A stretch of DNA of 64,000 nucleotides from Davidsoniella eucalypti. Its lineage: Eukaryota > Ascomycota > Sordariomycetes > Microascales > Ceratocystidaceae. Both the position numbers and the translations under genes were made by a program. Of this stretch, positions 46,140 through 58,104 are shown in pieces. Numbering within the stretch: position 1 is the stretch's first letter; each line of letters opens with the position of its first letter. The DNA is taken from contig RMBW01000034.1 of NCBI GenBank assembly GCA_004009845.1, forward strand, positions 206,293-270,292, given 5' to 3'. Under the pieces are notes generated by a model. That model was not told where the DNA came from, ran no database searches, and saw nothing but the letters and a program-made list of their open reading frames with translations.

Positions 46140-46993
46140 ATTATTGCGTCGGATGGACTTTATCTTGTAAATCTGGTGATATCTGAACACTTTTTTGGTG
46201 TTTCCTCTAGTTTGGCGTACGGCGAGCATGTTCACTTTTTTCTTTTCTTTCTTTTCTTTCTTTAGCTGACGACTTTTGATCGGGGTAAAACATTAGATGG
46301 CGACATCTCATAGACATTTCTGGGGGCTATCGGTTTTCTGGTAGCCATAATAATTAAGCACGATACCACAACATACAAAACCACTAGTAACTACTATTAT
46401 AGACCGTTGCAGTGACACATGAACAACGTGAACTAATAATAACGAACCAAAACAATAAATAAAACTTCCGCCAACAATGATGCCCTAATCATCCATATAC
46501 AAGGCACACTAGTAGTACTGGAAGACCATCAACATGATAATCATGCGAATGGAATCATACAGAATCGGGTATATAACATGAGAGAACAAGAAGGTGATAG
46601 GCCAGTAGCTGTAAGCCTGACTTTGGGACATGAAACGATAAAAAGCAAAAAGAAAAGAAAAACAGGTGATCACGGAGATCTCCCGGCATGTTGAGAAAGA
46701 AAATATCGAATATAGTGCGAATGTTGCTAACAAAGAAAAGGCCAGACCAAACTAGGAAAAAAGCAGACCACCTTTTTTCACCTTCCAGAAGTCATGGCAG
46801 ACAAACTGTTTGCCTATTTCTTCGTATGGACAGGAGGCAAATGTGCAAAAAAAAAGAGTAGGGATAATCACTGGCCTTTTTCAGGGCTTGTAAGCTAGGC
46901 AAGCAAGTCTGTGCTTATTTGATTTTTGTATATTACTTGATATGTTGCCTGAGCTCTTTAGCCTCTAGTCTCTAGTGAAGTACTGCTAACTAG
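46140..46993. other. Convergent spacer between the F-box and methyltransferase genes
   Basis: 854 bp holding both 3' flanks, with TTTC repeats near 46238-46262. No gene seen. Confidence 0.5.
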
Positions 46994-49033
46994 TTAGCAG
47001 TAATCTTTAGCACCTCGTTTCCGTGGTGCAGAAGAGTACGTCGACGCTGAGTACGGCAGCGTGGAGTTCGACGACGACGATGAATATGAAGACGAAGAGG
47101 CTCTGTCAGAGAATCTGGGAGGTATGCCGTAACCTTGCTGCTGTTCCTGCTCCTTATCCTTTTCTTTAAACTGGCTTTCCCGCACCTGCTTCCGTTGGGC
47201 CGGGTCCAGTGCAGTAGCCCCTGTATGGCCTGACAGTTCCAGCTGGTCGAATGACTGGAATGACCCACAGTGGCTTAGGCTCGGCAGCGTTGCATTCTGT
47301 GCTACAATGTCTATTCTGTGTGGTTCTTCAGGATTTCGATTTTGCACATCTTTCTTCGCTCTTTCGATGCCCTCAGTCTCCTTATCCCATCCATGTATAG
47401 GAAGTGCCGGCACTGGTATGCTCGACGCCGTAGGTCGCATCACTGGGGTTGTAGATCCATCGTCCGCATCTACCTGCGCTGTGGCCGGCGGTGTGTTTTC
47501 GTCAAGGCCGTGCGCGCTATATGTCGGGTGGTAGCTACTGTCTTCAGCCTTGTAACCCCCATAGTTACCGCTTAATCTGATTCGAGGAAGGTCGGTATAA
47601 GAGGAGCTCCCCGCTGGTTTTCTGCTGCCATCGGTGGACGGCGTTGTTTTGCTTTCCGGCTTGCGGCCCGTCATAATTTTGAGTCGGGCGCGCATATTCT
47701 TTGACTTGTTGGGGTCTCGTGCAATGTCTGCCATCTCGTAGGCTATACGCTCGCACGCATCGCGTGCATCGTCAGGGTCATATCCCATATACCTAGTAAG
47801 TAGTCGCAGGCCTAGTGCCTCGACCAAGTCGACACAAGACATGAGCCAAATCTTTCCGGCTGAACCTGACTCAAGAGTGATAGGTATCTCGAGGTTGCTG
47901 ACTTTGATGTCAACAAACCCTGCCTCTTCAAGAAGTGATGGCGTCATGTGAGCTATTCCAAGTGGTCTTCCTGAAAGGATACCTGCAGTTACAACGTCCC
48001 TAGTGAGTCTGTGGACATCCGATTCTGGTGGGAAGGTGGCGCGGAGATAGTCCCAAGCTCCACCATCATCATCAGTCTCCTGTAGCTCGATGTAGCCACC
48101 AGGGCGGATACATTCGTACGCCTGTCCATAGATGAAACGCCAATCGCGAAAGGCACCAATGAGATCACGGAAGTGGACCAGATCAACACTATCCGGTGTC
48201 TGTAGCCACGGTTCCTCGGCATCCTCAATCTCAAAGAACACGTTATGTGGTGGGTTTGGCGGTTGAATAGCTGATATATCTTTGCCAACAACATCGCAGT
48301 TCGGGAATATCTCGCCAATTTGACAAGTCCATTCCCCTGTTCCACAGCCGATATCGAGAATCTTCTGCGGGTTTACAAGCGGCACTGTAGTTGCCTCTCC
48401 GTTAAGCATCTGTAGAGATACCTGGTGATTTAGGTACATGCGTGTTTGCTCAAAGTCGTCGTTAGGCATGTAGTATGAGCCACAGTATCGACGGCCATTT
48501 TCTTCGTGATAATCCAAGTAGCGTTCAAGCAGAGACCGGGTAGATGCGGCGCTATGTCGAAGAAAAACAAGTCATGTTAGTGGTGGATAAAATACGTAGC
48601 CAAGTAAAGTAGCATATGTGCCAATGGCGTGACTATGGAAAGTAACTAGACGACTGTGTAGTACGGGTTCCACTTACATATCTACATCATTATCATCATC
48701 TACAAAGGCAAGGCGAGTGTCCAGGAGCCGAGACGGGTAGATGGATGTCGAGCTTGATAGTTTGAAAGTCGAGTGGCCAAAGCTACGGCGCTGGGGCACA
48801 ACGCTGATAGTGTCGTCCTCCTCATCGTCATAATCGTTTGCCGTATGTCCGTTTATATTGAGGTTTTTCAAACCATGTTCCAGATTCACATCTGCGTCGT
48901 TATCAGAGGCACTTATCGGCCTGCCATCTGGGGCAATGACAGTATGGTGGAATACATTCTTATCATGATTTGATTCCATTTCTCCATGCTCGAGCCCAAA
49001 GTCATCCTTGTTTCTTTCTCGTCTGTATGCCAT
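46994..49033 (-). CDS. LaeA-like SAM-dependent methyltransferase
   Basis: Exons 48678-49033 and 46994-48551 with a 126 bp intron encode 637 residues. The splice gives DNDVD/I/AASTRSLLERYLDYHEENGRRY in frame. The ATG at 49033 is the first in frame. The class I methyltransferase core lies at about 130-420: motif I ILDIGCGTGEW (about residue 183) binds S-adenosylmethionine. It is followed by DLVHFRDLIGAFRDW and the motif RPGGYIELQE. It resembles the broad fungal group annotated as TAM-domain or LaeA-like methyltransferases. An acidic N-terminal extension (about 120 residues, with DDDNDVD at its end) and a Ser/Tyr-rich C-terminal tail look disordered. LaeA itself affects secondary metabolism; no such role is shown here. 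Confidence 0.87.
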
Positions 49034-51059
49034 GTTCGATACGCTCTCAAACGAATTTATCTCCAACTTTGAAAAGAGGGGTTGTCCAAAACAATAAGCA
49101 GCAGCGTGTGATTGATACACGGTCGGTTAAGTCGCTACTAGAGGGTAGAATGAATGAATGGGTGTTTAGCATGAGTCGGTTGTCGTTCTCAGTTGGTAAT
49201 TGTCAGTGTCGAGGGTAACGCAATATCGTAAGAACCGTGGCTATCATTTTCTTCTCAAGCCGGTGCCTGGCTGATAGAAAGGCAGTAGTCCATCCAATCC
49301 CGAAGCAATTGTAACTTGGACGGCGCCAACCTAAGCGGAAAGCTCACTACTTATGAGAGCAGGTTATCCCGTATAGGCAGGGCCAGCAGATAGATCCTCG
49401 AACAGAAAGACGCCTTGGAAGCCCCCATTATATTGCTCTTCAGATAGCGTCGCAGCAACATGTGGCCTGGGCTATGGGCAGCGGGATTCTCGCCTAGACA
49501 TTGTTGTATGCGTGTCTGTGTGCATTATCCTTGCGTATTTTTCTGTAGTAAATATTGGCTGATGTGTTGACATAGGCAACATTCTAGTAGGTCTCGAAGC
49601 ATTTTTGCTTAGTTTTATGTGCAAACATGTCAAAGCACGGGTAGGCTAGTCTAAATTGAGGTGCATATGGAAACATAATCCTTCAGGGGAATACTGAGAA
49701 AAGATGACTCCATGCTTTATGTCCAACCCTGTTCCAAGACAGATCACCAGCGGCCTGCTTTTGAAGCCATTATTGCTACTGGGTTTTGGCTCGGTCACGA
49801 AGATGCCAACGGTGCCGAGTTGCCGTCAGGATGGGAGCCGGAGGAACAGTTTCTATAAGGGGTAAACAGCAGTAAGGAGAAGAGGATGCAATAAGAGAAG
49901 AAAAAAGAAATTATCGTGAAGAAAGCTTAAGGATGCGTTTTCTCTCGACTTCTCAGCCTTCTGTAGGTTCTACCCAGAATCACCCAGCGCCACGGCAGTT
50001 GCTAGCATACAGAAACTACAATTGCATGCATTACTCCATTAAGGCGAGGTCGTATTGCAAAAGGCAGGTACGAAACCCTTTCCAATGCCCTGTCAACATT
50101 ACATGGCTAGCTCCTGCAGTTTCGGGATTAAAGCCTGCGTGTAGCCACAACAAACCAATAAATAACCAGTAATTGCTCCATCGCCCCCTTCTCCATGGAA
50201 TCCCAGCCCAAAAACAAAGACCAAGAGACTAAGAATAATAATTCTTTTCTCTATCTCACCATAATTAAACTAACAGCCGATCATTTGTCATAGAAACAAC
50301 ACGATATTTGCTGCTGTTCCGTGGCTTCTCCTGTTCCTATCCACTGTGAGTTGTAGGGAAGACTCAGATATCAAAGTCTAGAGCCTAGAGGAGGCAATAG
50401 CTTCATCTCGCTGAGCTTCCTCCTTTACCATCGGGCTCGGTTATTCTACATACGCCCGTAAGTCTCGACTTTCTTCTCTCTATATGGAATTCTCCGAGCC
50501 TACATATGATAGAGGCTACTAGAAAGCACTAGAGAGACCGCTATACATCATTAGAGCGTCGGCAATTCATCGACATTTAGTCCATCCAGGGGTCGCAACA
50601 CATCAGCTCTTCGGTTGCAATCTCTATGAAGATATTACAAGCGAAAACACGACATTGCTACTCCATCCTTTTTCTGGGTGGCTGGGCCCATAGCAAAGCT
50701 ACTACAGCTGGACATCTGCCGTCATGCAATAAACACGGCATGAAAAAATCGAAAAAGACCCTTCATCTCCAATGCCGTCATTAAGAACAAGCGAATACTA
50801 TGTAAGCAGTCTATCTCTATTAACCATTGGGCCCGAGCGCAGCCCTCGAACCAGGCTCACCCAGACAATAAAGCAGCTACTCTATTACTATCATCATCAT
50901 GTGAAGTATGCAAGAGCTAGCGCTTGTTCGTCTGTTCTTAGGTTGCTATCGAAGCATAGACTCATTCGTAACGAAGTGACAGCACGCTGGAAAAGCCAAG
51001 ACAAACACCTCTTATCGGTAATAATATGTATAACTAAGACAAGGACCAGATCTTGACTT
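49034..51059. other. 2 kb without a supported gene
   Basis: Starts with the methyltransferase promoter. The remainder has only short frames without recognisable domains. It leads into the region with the dehydratase pseudogene. Confidence 0.45.
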
Positions 51060-52231
51060 AGCCTAGTCGGTTGAGTATGCGTTAGAACTGACGATCTTGC
51101 CCTTCCCTCCATCTTATATTGGCTAGGCGAACCTGCCACTGACTCTTTCCACCATAATTTCCCGAACTGGTTATACCAATCGATAGTGATCTTCAGTCCA
51201 AGATCGAAGATAGTCTTTTGCCGCCAGCCTAAAGCGCTTAGTTTAGACCCGTCAGTCGCATACCGAGCGTCGTTAAATGGTCGGTCTGGCGTGAACATCA
51301 ATTCGTGGTCACTACAGAATCCATGCTGGCCCTGTAAGACGAGGATTTTTGACCGACTTCGAGGTTGGAGAGCTCATCCTGTGAGGCGATATTGTAAGTC
51401 TCACCGACCTTTCCATGGTGAAGAATCAGATCAAAAGCGTCAGTCACGTCTGCCGCATACACATATCGTCTTCGATGGTGTGCATCTCCGCGTATGGTCA
51501 GCGGCTTCTTATTACTGCTAAGATAGCAGAATCTTGGTATAATCTCTAGAACATACCTAGTCAGAATCCTGTTTCTTGGCGTTCATATATCGGTAGCGAC
51601 GAAAACCTACTTTCGGGAAATTGATGCGGTCCATATACATTGTTACCGCGGATGACGATAGCTGGAAGTTAGAAACTGGTCTGATATGACCTCACTAGAA
51701 TTTCGGCCGCTGCCTTGCTTGCTGCATACGGATTGATGGATTAAATGGTGCGTCCTCTTTAGCAGCCTGCTGGCCAGATTCAACCTCGCCGTACACCTCG
51801 TCGGTCGAGATATGGATGAACCGTCGTACATGCAGCTTCCTCGAACTCTCTAGCATTACGTGTGTCCCATGAACACTATTATATGTCAAGTCAAGCGGTT
51901 CGTTGAAACTGTTGTCTACATGGGCCCGGGCGGCAAAGTGCACCACCGTATTGATACTATAGTGGCTTATGCAATCGAGTAGTTCCTATGCTATAGTAAT
52001 GTCGCCCTTCCAAAAGACATAGTTAGAGTTTATATTTAGGGCGGCTGTGTTGTTGAGCGAGGCGCGATAGTCGGGCTTGTCAAAGTTGATAACCTTATAC
52101 GATGCACCGTGGCTGTGTACCAGATGACGGACGAGCCAGCTTCCACTACGGATTGTCAGCCTCTAGTAAAGCCGCAGCATTGATGTACAATATGAAGCGA
52201 CTTACATGAAGCCAGATCCCCCAGTTACCAT
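51060..52231 (-). pseudogene. Decayed nucleotide-sugar 4,6-dehydratase (UDP-glucose 4,6-dehydratase/RmlB type)
   Basis: On the minus strand almost the whole short-chain dehydrogenase fold can be followed. MVTGGSGF, with an intron ending near 52140, joins IGSWLVRHL and makes the NAD-binding loop. FAARAHVDNSF and STDEVYGE (active-site Asp-Glu) follow. YAASK (catalytic Tyr and Lys) is reached only after a one-base shift near 51738. GNNVYGPHQFPE joins KIIPRF across a 65 bp intron, then RRRYVYAADVTDAFD, and DRPFNDARYATDGSKL after a second shift near 51345 in an A-run. Stop codons interrupt at about 52000 (TAG) and 51675 (TAA). Intact intron borders mean it was an ordinary fungal gene, not a retrocopy. 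Fungal members make UDP-4-keto-6-deoxyglucose towards UDP-rhamnose. The 3' end is uncertain. Confidence 0.88.
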
Positions 52232-53229
52232 AGCATTGATGATTTGCCCGCTTGGGCCTGATATAGTGTTTCCTGTTTCCTATGTAAACAGGCGACTGCT
52301 CCCAAAGCCGGGGATTTGTCGGTAAGCTAGAGGATCATGCTTGTTCACCAAAGCCCCAAGAGCAGATTTCCACTTCTGGCGAGCTCTAAGCTTAGAAACC
52401 CTAGTAGATGTCTTTGGATTCTATTTGGGTTTTGGTCCAAGCAAGAGTCTTTCCTCATCATTGCAATCATAAACAAGAAACTAGTAGGTAGACGCTGTAA
52501 AGGTCAAGCCAAGACATCAGTGAACTGGATAAAGTTAACCCCAAATATGAAGAGCCATGAATATCTACGTTGAGAGAAAACTATCAAGTAACAACTGACG
52601 AGGGTAGATCGTATATGGTCACTGCATAAAGAATCTGTCACATGCTATAATTCGGCACTATTAACATACCACCGTTAATCAGTGAGGTCATAGCGTCCAA
52701 TACATTGATATGTAGTTCAATAGCCCATCTTTCCAGATACCTACGTTCTTGAATTTTACCTGCTTACATATATCCATCGTGTTACTTCTTATCTCAAAAA
52801 GGATTTGCCAGAGACAATAACAGCGTATTAAACAAGAGAGAGCAACTCCCTCTTAGTCATGCTACATTATTATTCAACGTACAAGTACTGTTACTTAACA
52901 GCAAGACAACGGCATGTTCCGGGTGGCCAGTGATTGCAAACACCTGTAGATTCAAGCATATCTTATGACCTTTTAAAGTCCGGCTTTTGAGCCAAGGAAA
53001 CTCCGTCCTGAGTAACTCGAAGGCGATCTTGCGGGAGTTCTAGAATTAGATACCCGGCGCTGTGGTGCACATATCTGTATATACTGCAAAAAAGAAGAAA
53101 ACTACCCCGAAAGGCCATCGGCTCTCGGCACATAGTCAAACAGTAAACCAAATGAAGTAAAAAAGATAATAACTGCGTAATCTGGGAATCGAAGCGCCAG
53201 GGCTAATAGAAATCATCAATTACGCTAGC
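52232..53229. other. 1 kb between the dehydratase pseudogene and the LINE remnant
   Basis: No gene, tRNA or structured repeat is recognised. It probably includes the former promoter of the dehydratase gene. Confidence 0.4.
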
Positions 53230-54560
53230 GAATGTTGTTCTTGTTGTTGTTCAACCACACGCAAAGCAGGTCACTGCTAAAGCCAAGAGAACCACGAACG
53301 CACTCCGAGCTCTCTCAGGAATGTACCGAGGAACCCCAGTGAGGAGTCTGCTATATGCAGTAATGGGTTGCGTGCTCCCCCAACTGACCTATGCTTCATC
53401 CACCTGGTCTTCCTTCATGCAGGCTAGGGAAAGAAAGGCTAGAGGTAGCTTTGATAGCCGCCCTGAGGGCCGCACTTCCAGTGTACTGTACCACGCCAAC
53501 TAGGCTTTTGCACATCCTCTTCTCGTTCCCAAACATGAAGTTGATACTTAAGGACCTCGAGAGAGCCGCCGCCATTCGGGCTTCCCCGGCACCCGCTGTG
53601 CATCACAGAGATAGAAGGACACATCGATGTGTATAAGAAATTGCTCCCGGTGCCGATCAAAGAGTCGCACAGACTTCTCCCAGAAGAAAAGGGCCCCCAT
53701 GGCCGTCTGCCACCACAGCTAGACAAAGAAGATGCCGCCAAACAACATTTGAAAGAGGTGGCCAAGGATGGGTTTACTCCGCTGGTTCACGTGATGAGAA
53801 GGGCAGAACAGGGGCTGGTTGGGCAGTCTTTTATGATGGCATCAAACCATGTGAAGGTCTAGGGTCGTGTGGCTCTCTACGAGAAGTGGCCGACGCAGAG
53901 GCTATTGCTGCAGTCAATGCAGTCCAAGCGGCCATCAAGCATGCTCCTCCCGGCGCAGGCAGTCTGTATTTGTGCCTTGACAATTTGGGTGTCACACAAC
54001 TCATCTCCAACAGGGCTAGTAAGAATGGAACCTCTCAAGAGGCTGTCAACAAGATCCGAAGCTTACTCCCATGAGTATGAGTGGGAGGGAGGCACTGAGC
54101 GTGTAGAACTAGTGGTTGGTAGCATCGGATGGGTCCAGGACACACTGATGTTCCCGGCAACAAGCTAGCCGACAAGTTGGTGAAACAAGGGTGCACAAGC
54201 AATACTAAGCGACCTCGACTGTGACCATATGTCCCTTCCGCCCGCAGATGGAAAATCGCACAGCTAGATGCCGACTTCAAATCGTGGATAGCGGAGTGCG
54301 AGCCGAGAAGACACCTTGGGGTTCATTTTGAAACAAAGACCGTCTACAAGGTGGACTGGTTCAAAGACCAGCACAGATCTACGGTGGGACGGATCCTAAC
54401 TGCCCGGACAGGTCATGGCGACTTTGCGGAGTACCATGACCGGTTCGAACATACGGATGCAGAAAGAAGCTTCCCGCTGTGCCACTCCTAACTAGCTTTG
54501 CCAAGCTACTTCGGAAAGAGAGTTCCTGTAGGTATCTTGCCAAGAGACTAGACGTCTTCG
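53230..54560 (+). mobile_element. 3' remnant of a LINE (Tad-like) non-LTR retrotransposon
   Basis: Fragments in several frames follow the order expected at the end of a fungal Tad-type ORF2. The RT thumb is visible as TTNALRALSGMYRGTPVRSL and CVLPQLTYASSTW, then AALPVYCTTPTRLLH and MELILKDL-like KLILKDLERAAAIRA. An RNase H domain has its acidic residues in place: FYDG, ADAEAIAAVNA, YLCLDN and KLADKLV. The tail reads GRILTARTGHGDFAEYHDRF with a terminal Cys-His region. Frameshifts and stops interrupt throughout, and the endonuclease and RT palm are absent, so it is dead and 5' truncated. Downstream DNA to about 54780 may be its 3' UTR. Confidence 0.8.
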
Positions 54561-56749
54561 TCGTGGGGTTTTAAGAGCGGCCGGCACATATTCCCAATGC
54601 TGCTGTCCATTCTCGTTTTCTTTTTCGACATTTGTCGTCTTCGAAGCACCGTCGCCAGCCTCTTAGATGCTCACTAAATAGTGGGGATGGTAGCTCCACT
54701 TAGGGAATTGGGTTTGTGGGTCTGTCTTTTGGGGAGTCTTGTGTGTTTTGCTTTTTTTGTATTTGTTTGTTTTTGTTGCTCTTTAGTGTATGTATAGTTC
54801 TTCGGGGCTAGGAGACGGTGTCACCACATACAAAGCTATTGGGTTTGTCTAGCGGAGGACTTGAACCAATTCGGCGTCTTATGATCTTAGTGATTTAGGT
54901 AGACGTAAAAGAAATAGAAGATTGGGCCAAGTCTAGTAGGCCAACAACGGTACCCGTAGTTACGGACAGAAAACCCCTTTCAGACCTCAACGGGGGGACG
55001 TCTTGGATGGAGGCATCAGTATGAGTCTATCCGACGTCGTATGATATTAGTGATCTAGGGAGTATGAGATGGATATCAATTATCTCCTGGGAATAGAGAG
55101 TTGACAGTAGACAGACGTTAAAGGGTAAAGAATAAATAAATATAAGTGGTCGCTGATGTGGTAGCTACGGCTATTCATTGTTTGCCTGGTTGTCAGATAG
55201 AAGTATTGGACTTTAACTATATGCTCTGACTGATGGATTTTGTAGATGTATTGGCCTCTGGCTATACTTGAATGTTAGGCCCGTCCTACTACTAGCAGGG
55301 GTTAATGCGTTCCTGTGACCCAGATTTTCTTGTATGGGTAACTCGTGGGTTGCTAAACGAGCAGAGCCCTCTATAGTTCCTATTTTTTTTTCTTGAGACT
55401 TTTGATACATAGCCGAGCAGCCGTGGCTTGGAGAACACGAGTATCTTGTCTCTTCGAGCTATACAACATCAAGATTGCTCGAAGTCTTCTATTTAGAAAC
55501 GGATAGTTGGAAAAGAAACGTAGAAGTGGAATATAGAGGCAATCAACAAGTCATTCAACTTCAAGGCGCTAGGATGGGATTCAGATCTGCGGTTACGTAC
55601 GGTATTACACCCCCAATTTCAGCATTTCAGGTGATGTGATGGCGGAAAAAGGAAAGGCTGGTGCTCTTCCTAAATACACGCACGCATCGAAAAGAATAAA
55701 AAAAGCAGGCGAACAAAGAAAGGCTTGGAACTAGGGAACCCCAACCACGTAGAGCAGTAGACATGAGAGTTATCGACCGGCGGTATCCCAAGTCCGTATT
55801 GCCGAAAAGCGTTTGGAAGTTCCGAATTCCGGTCATTGTAGTACAAAGATCTTGTTGCTCGACTCGATTCCTATATGTAGTCATGTCATGGGTGGTTACA
55901 ATAGATCGTTACTTCATTGAGCTATGCACAACTCTAGGTTGTAGTCTTACCCCTCTGTTACATATTTACATATACCTATCTGATGAGCCCACATAATAGT
56001 GCACTTTTTATCATTACACACTTATTACTTCACTGTCCCTAGCAGGTTGGTAGAGACACAAAGGAAAAGATCAGAGTGCTCAGAGTGCGAGGAAGGTGCT
56101 CAAGGAGACAACTATCACGAGGTCGGTGTTGGGGGAGGGGTTAAGCAGCATTGAGCTAAACTTTCTTCACAGCTGCCCCCCTGGTAGGTTGTTGGAAAAC
56201 ACAAAGGAAACTCAATGTGTTTTCATTGTGAGGGATTCAAGGAGAAGCTATCACAGGTTTGTGTTGGCATAATCAAATGAAGTGCAAAGCACAACACGAG
56301 AAGAGCCGGAAATGTCGGGCAACTGGAACCTTCAAAGTGTTGCCCTCCGAGTGTGAATCTCTGTAGTTAATATACGTACGCCTTTGTTAAATATAGTCAA
56401 GTCAAGTCATATAATACCAGACCCTAAAGTCATAGAAAAAGAGTACCATGTATAATTGCTAACCGCTAAAAACTGTTTGAAGGTTGGAAGACAACACCAG
56501 TTGACTGTTTCCTTTTGGGACATGACACTGTATTACTACGATGTATCAGTACGTAGACCTTTTTTAAAAAAAAAACTTTCGAATAAGTGAATTAATATCA
56601 GAAGTCAACCAACACAACCACATCTTAGTAAAGTACTGAAGAAAGATGCATTCTATTTTGAACATGATAATCCAAACCGATCCAAATATATATAACGAAT
56701 ATGAAAGCAAAAATCCCTAACTCCAAACGCTGACCAAAACATCACAGAT
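54561..56749. other. 2.2 kb without a supported gene
   Basis: Begins with possible LINE 3' UTR, then a pair of 30 bp similar segments (54871-54902 and 55030-55062) beside a perfect Pol III B-box (GGTTCAAGTCC, minus strand, 54857-54867). GTTGGTAGAGACACAAAGGA-like and GTTGTTGGAAAACACAAAGG-like segments recur near 56046 and 56190 with similar flanks, another weak repeat. It ends with the RPF1 3' flank. Confidence 0.4.
54871..55062. repeat. Two similar 30 bp segments 160 bp apart, next to a B-box
   Basis: Segments at 54871-54902 and 55030-55062 share the core tatgatnttagtgatntagg. The minus strand beside the first holds GGTTCAAGTCC. GTCTACC and GCTAGAC at the ends of a 58 nt stretch could pair at six of seven positions like a tRNA acceptor stem, but the T stem does not pair. 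Confidence 0.35.
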
Positions 56750-58104
56750 CTACAGGTTGAAGCGCTTGCGGTCCTTCTCCATTCCAGCCTTCCATTCCCA
56801 TTGCAGCGCATCTTCGCCGTTGCTACCCGCTCTTCCAATGCCTTTGTCAACCCTCCGTAGCTTTAAAGTAAAACGAGGACCCAGCCTAGATTTTACGAGT
56901 TAGCAGTAGCACTTTTTTATATAGACGCAATATTGGTTCAAACTTACTCTTGGAGACCGGAGCGAACGTCTTCAACACCCTTGAGGTCTTTGCCATCTGT
57001 GCCGGCAATCTTCTTCTCCGTCTCGCGACGATCACGGAAGACATATCTGTGTCTGCGCAGAAAGATGAAGTCGCGCTGTGAATGGAATGTCATGACCGTG
57101 CGGCCAATAAGCTCAGGCTGCTTAGGAAAGAGATTACCCAGCATACGAGCCGTAAGAATACCCAAAGGTGTGCTGAAGCCATTGAATATGAGTTCTGGAA
57201 TATGGCCAGTCGAATTACCATGACCAGGAATATACTTTCCCAATAACCACGAGCTGATGGAAAATGTAGCGGTGGGACCAGAGGGCAAGAAGGTGACAGT
57301 CATGCCGGTAGGCTTCTTCTGGTCCTCCTTCAGCATGACGACAGCAGTATAATCGCGGTTGTGCGCAAACTTGGCGATCTCCCGGAGAGAGTACTTGTAT
57401 CCGTAGCGGTGAGCAGTACGGCGGATATACTCGGAGTTGGGAAACAATTCGCAGAGTAGGCGAGCTTCGTCGTGTAGAGTCGAGTTCAAGGAGGTCGTAA
57501 CCAGCACTTTCGGTGTGGGGCGCGGACCATCGTCAAATAGGGCAGGGAATTTGCGGGCGAGAGATTCGGTCGACATGGTAAAGTGAATGCTAGCAGGTTC
57601 ATTGTCGGGATTCTCTGCGGCCGCGATAACGGCAGCCTTCTTGGCAGCCTCTGCCTTCTCCTGCTGAATCTTGAGTTGCTTACGTTGAGCTGCCTCCTCT
57701 TCATCTTCCGAGTCCAACATACTATCCGCATCTGAATCGCTCTCCTCTTCCTGGGACAGATCTTCATCCATGGCGTTGGCTTCTTCAGCCTCTCGTTCTC
57801 TCTGTAGGGCCTTTTGCGCACGCTTGACGTTGATGGCGGTGCCTAGTGATGCATTCTCAACATCCTCGGCATCGTCCCACACACGCTTGTCTTCGATGGT
57901 TTGCGGTTTGTTGTTGGCTAGACGCTCTGCCTTGAGTTCAGGATCTTGGGCCTCGGTTTTCCGGCGGCGATGACGGGCTTCATGGCGATCCTTGGTGACT
58001 TTTCTCTTGTGTTCGACAAACAGAGCCTGGCGCTTGAGTTTGTTGGCGCCCTTAGAGATCGAGACACCCGAAAATGAGCTGCGCGGTCGAGTATTCGGAG
58101 CCAT
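56750..58104 (-). CDS. RPF1: Ribosome production factor 1 (Brix domain)
   Basis: Exons 56948-58104 and 56750-56885 with a 62 bp intron (GTAAGT...CTAG) encode 430 residues. The splice restores the conserved end LQELGPRFTLKLRRVDKG. Rpf1 is a nucleolar protein of the Imp4/Brix superfamily needed for 27S pre-rRNA processing and 60S subunit assembly. The N-terminus MAPNTRPRSSFSGVSISKGA is a typical basic start. An acidic coiled region (EEESDSDADSMLDSEDEEE, about 145-165) precedes the Brix domain (about 215-400), with PKVLVTTS, LFPNSEYIRR and RTVMTFHSQRDFIFLRRHRY. An in-frame ATG 66 codons upstream (58302) exists, but MAPNTR matches the family start better. It is divergent from GRS1. Confidence 0.95.

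Noticed and set aside
49933..50172. Plus-strand ATG-initiated frame of 79 codons
   Set aside because: No motif or signal. The length is within chance for this amount of spacer.
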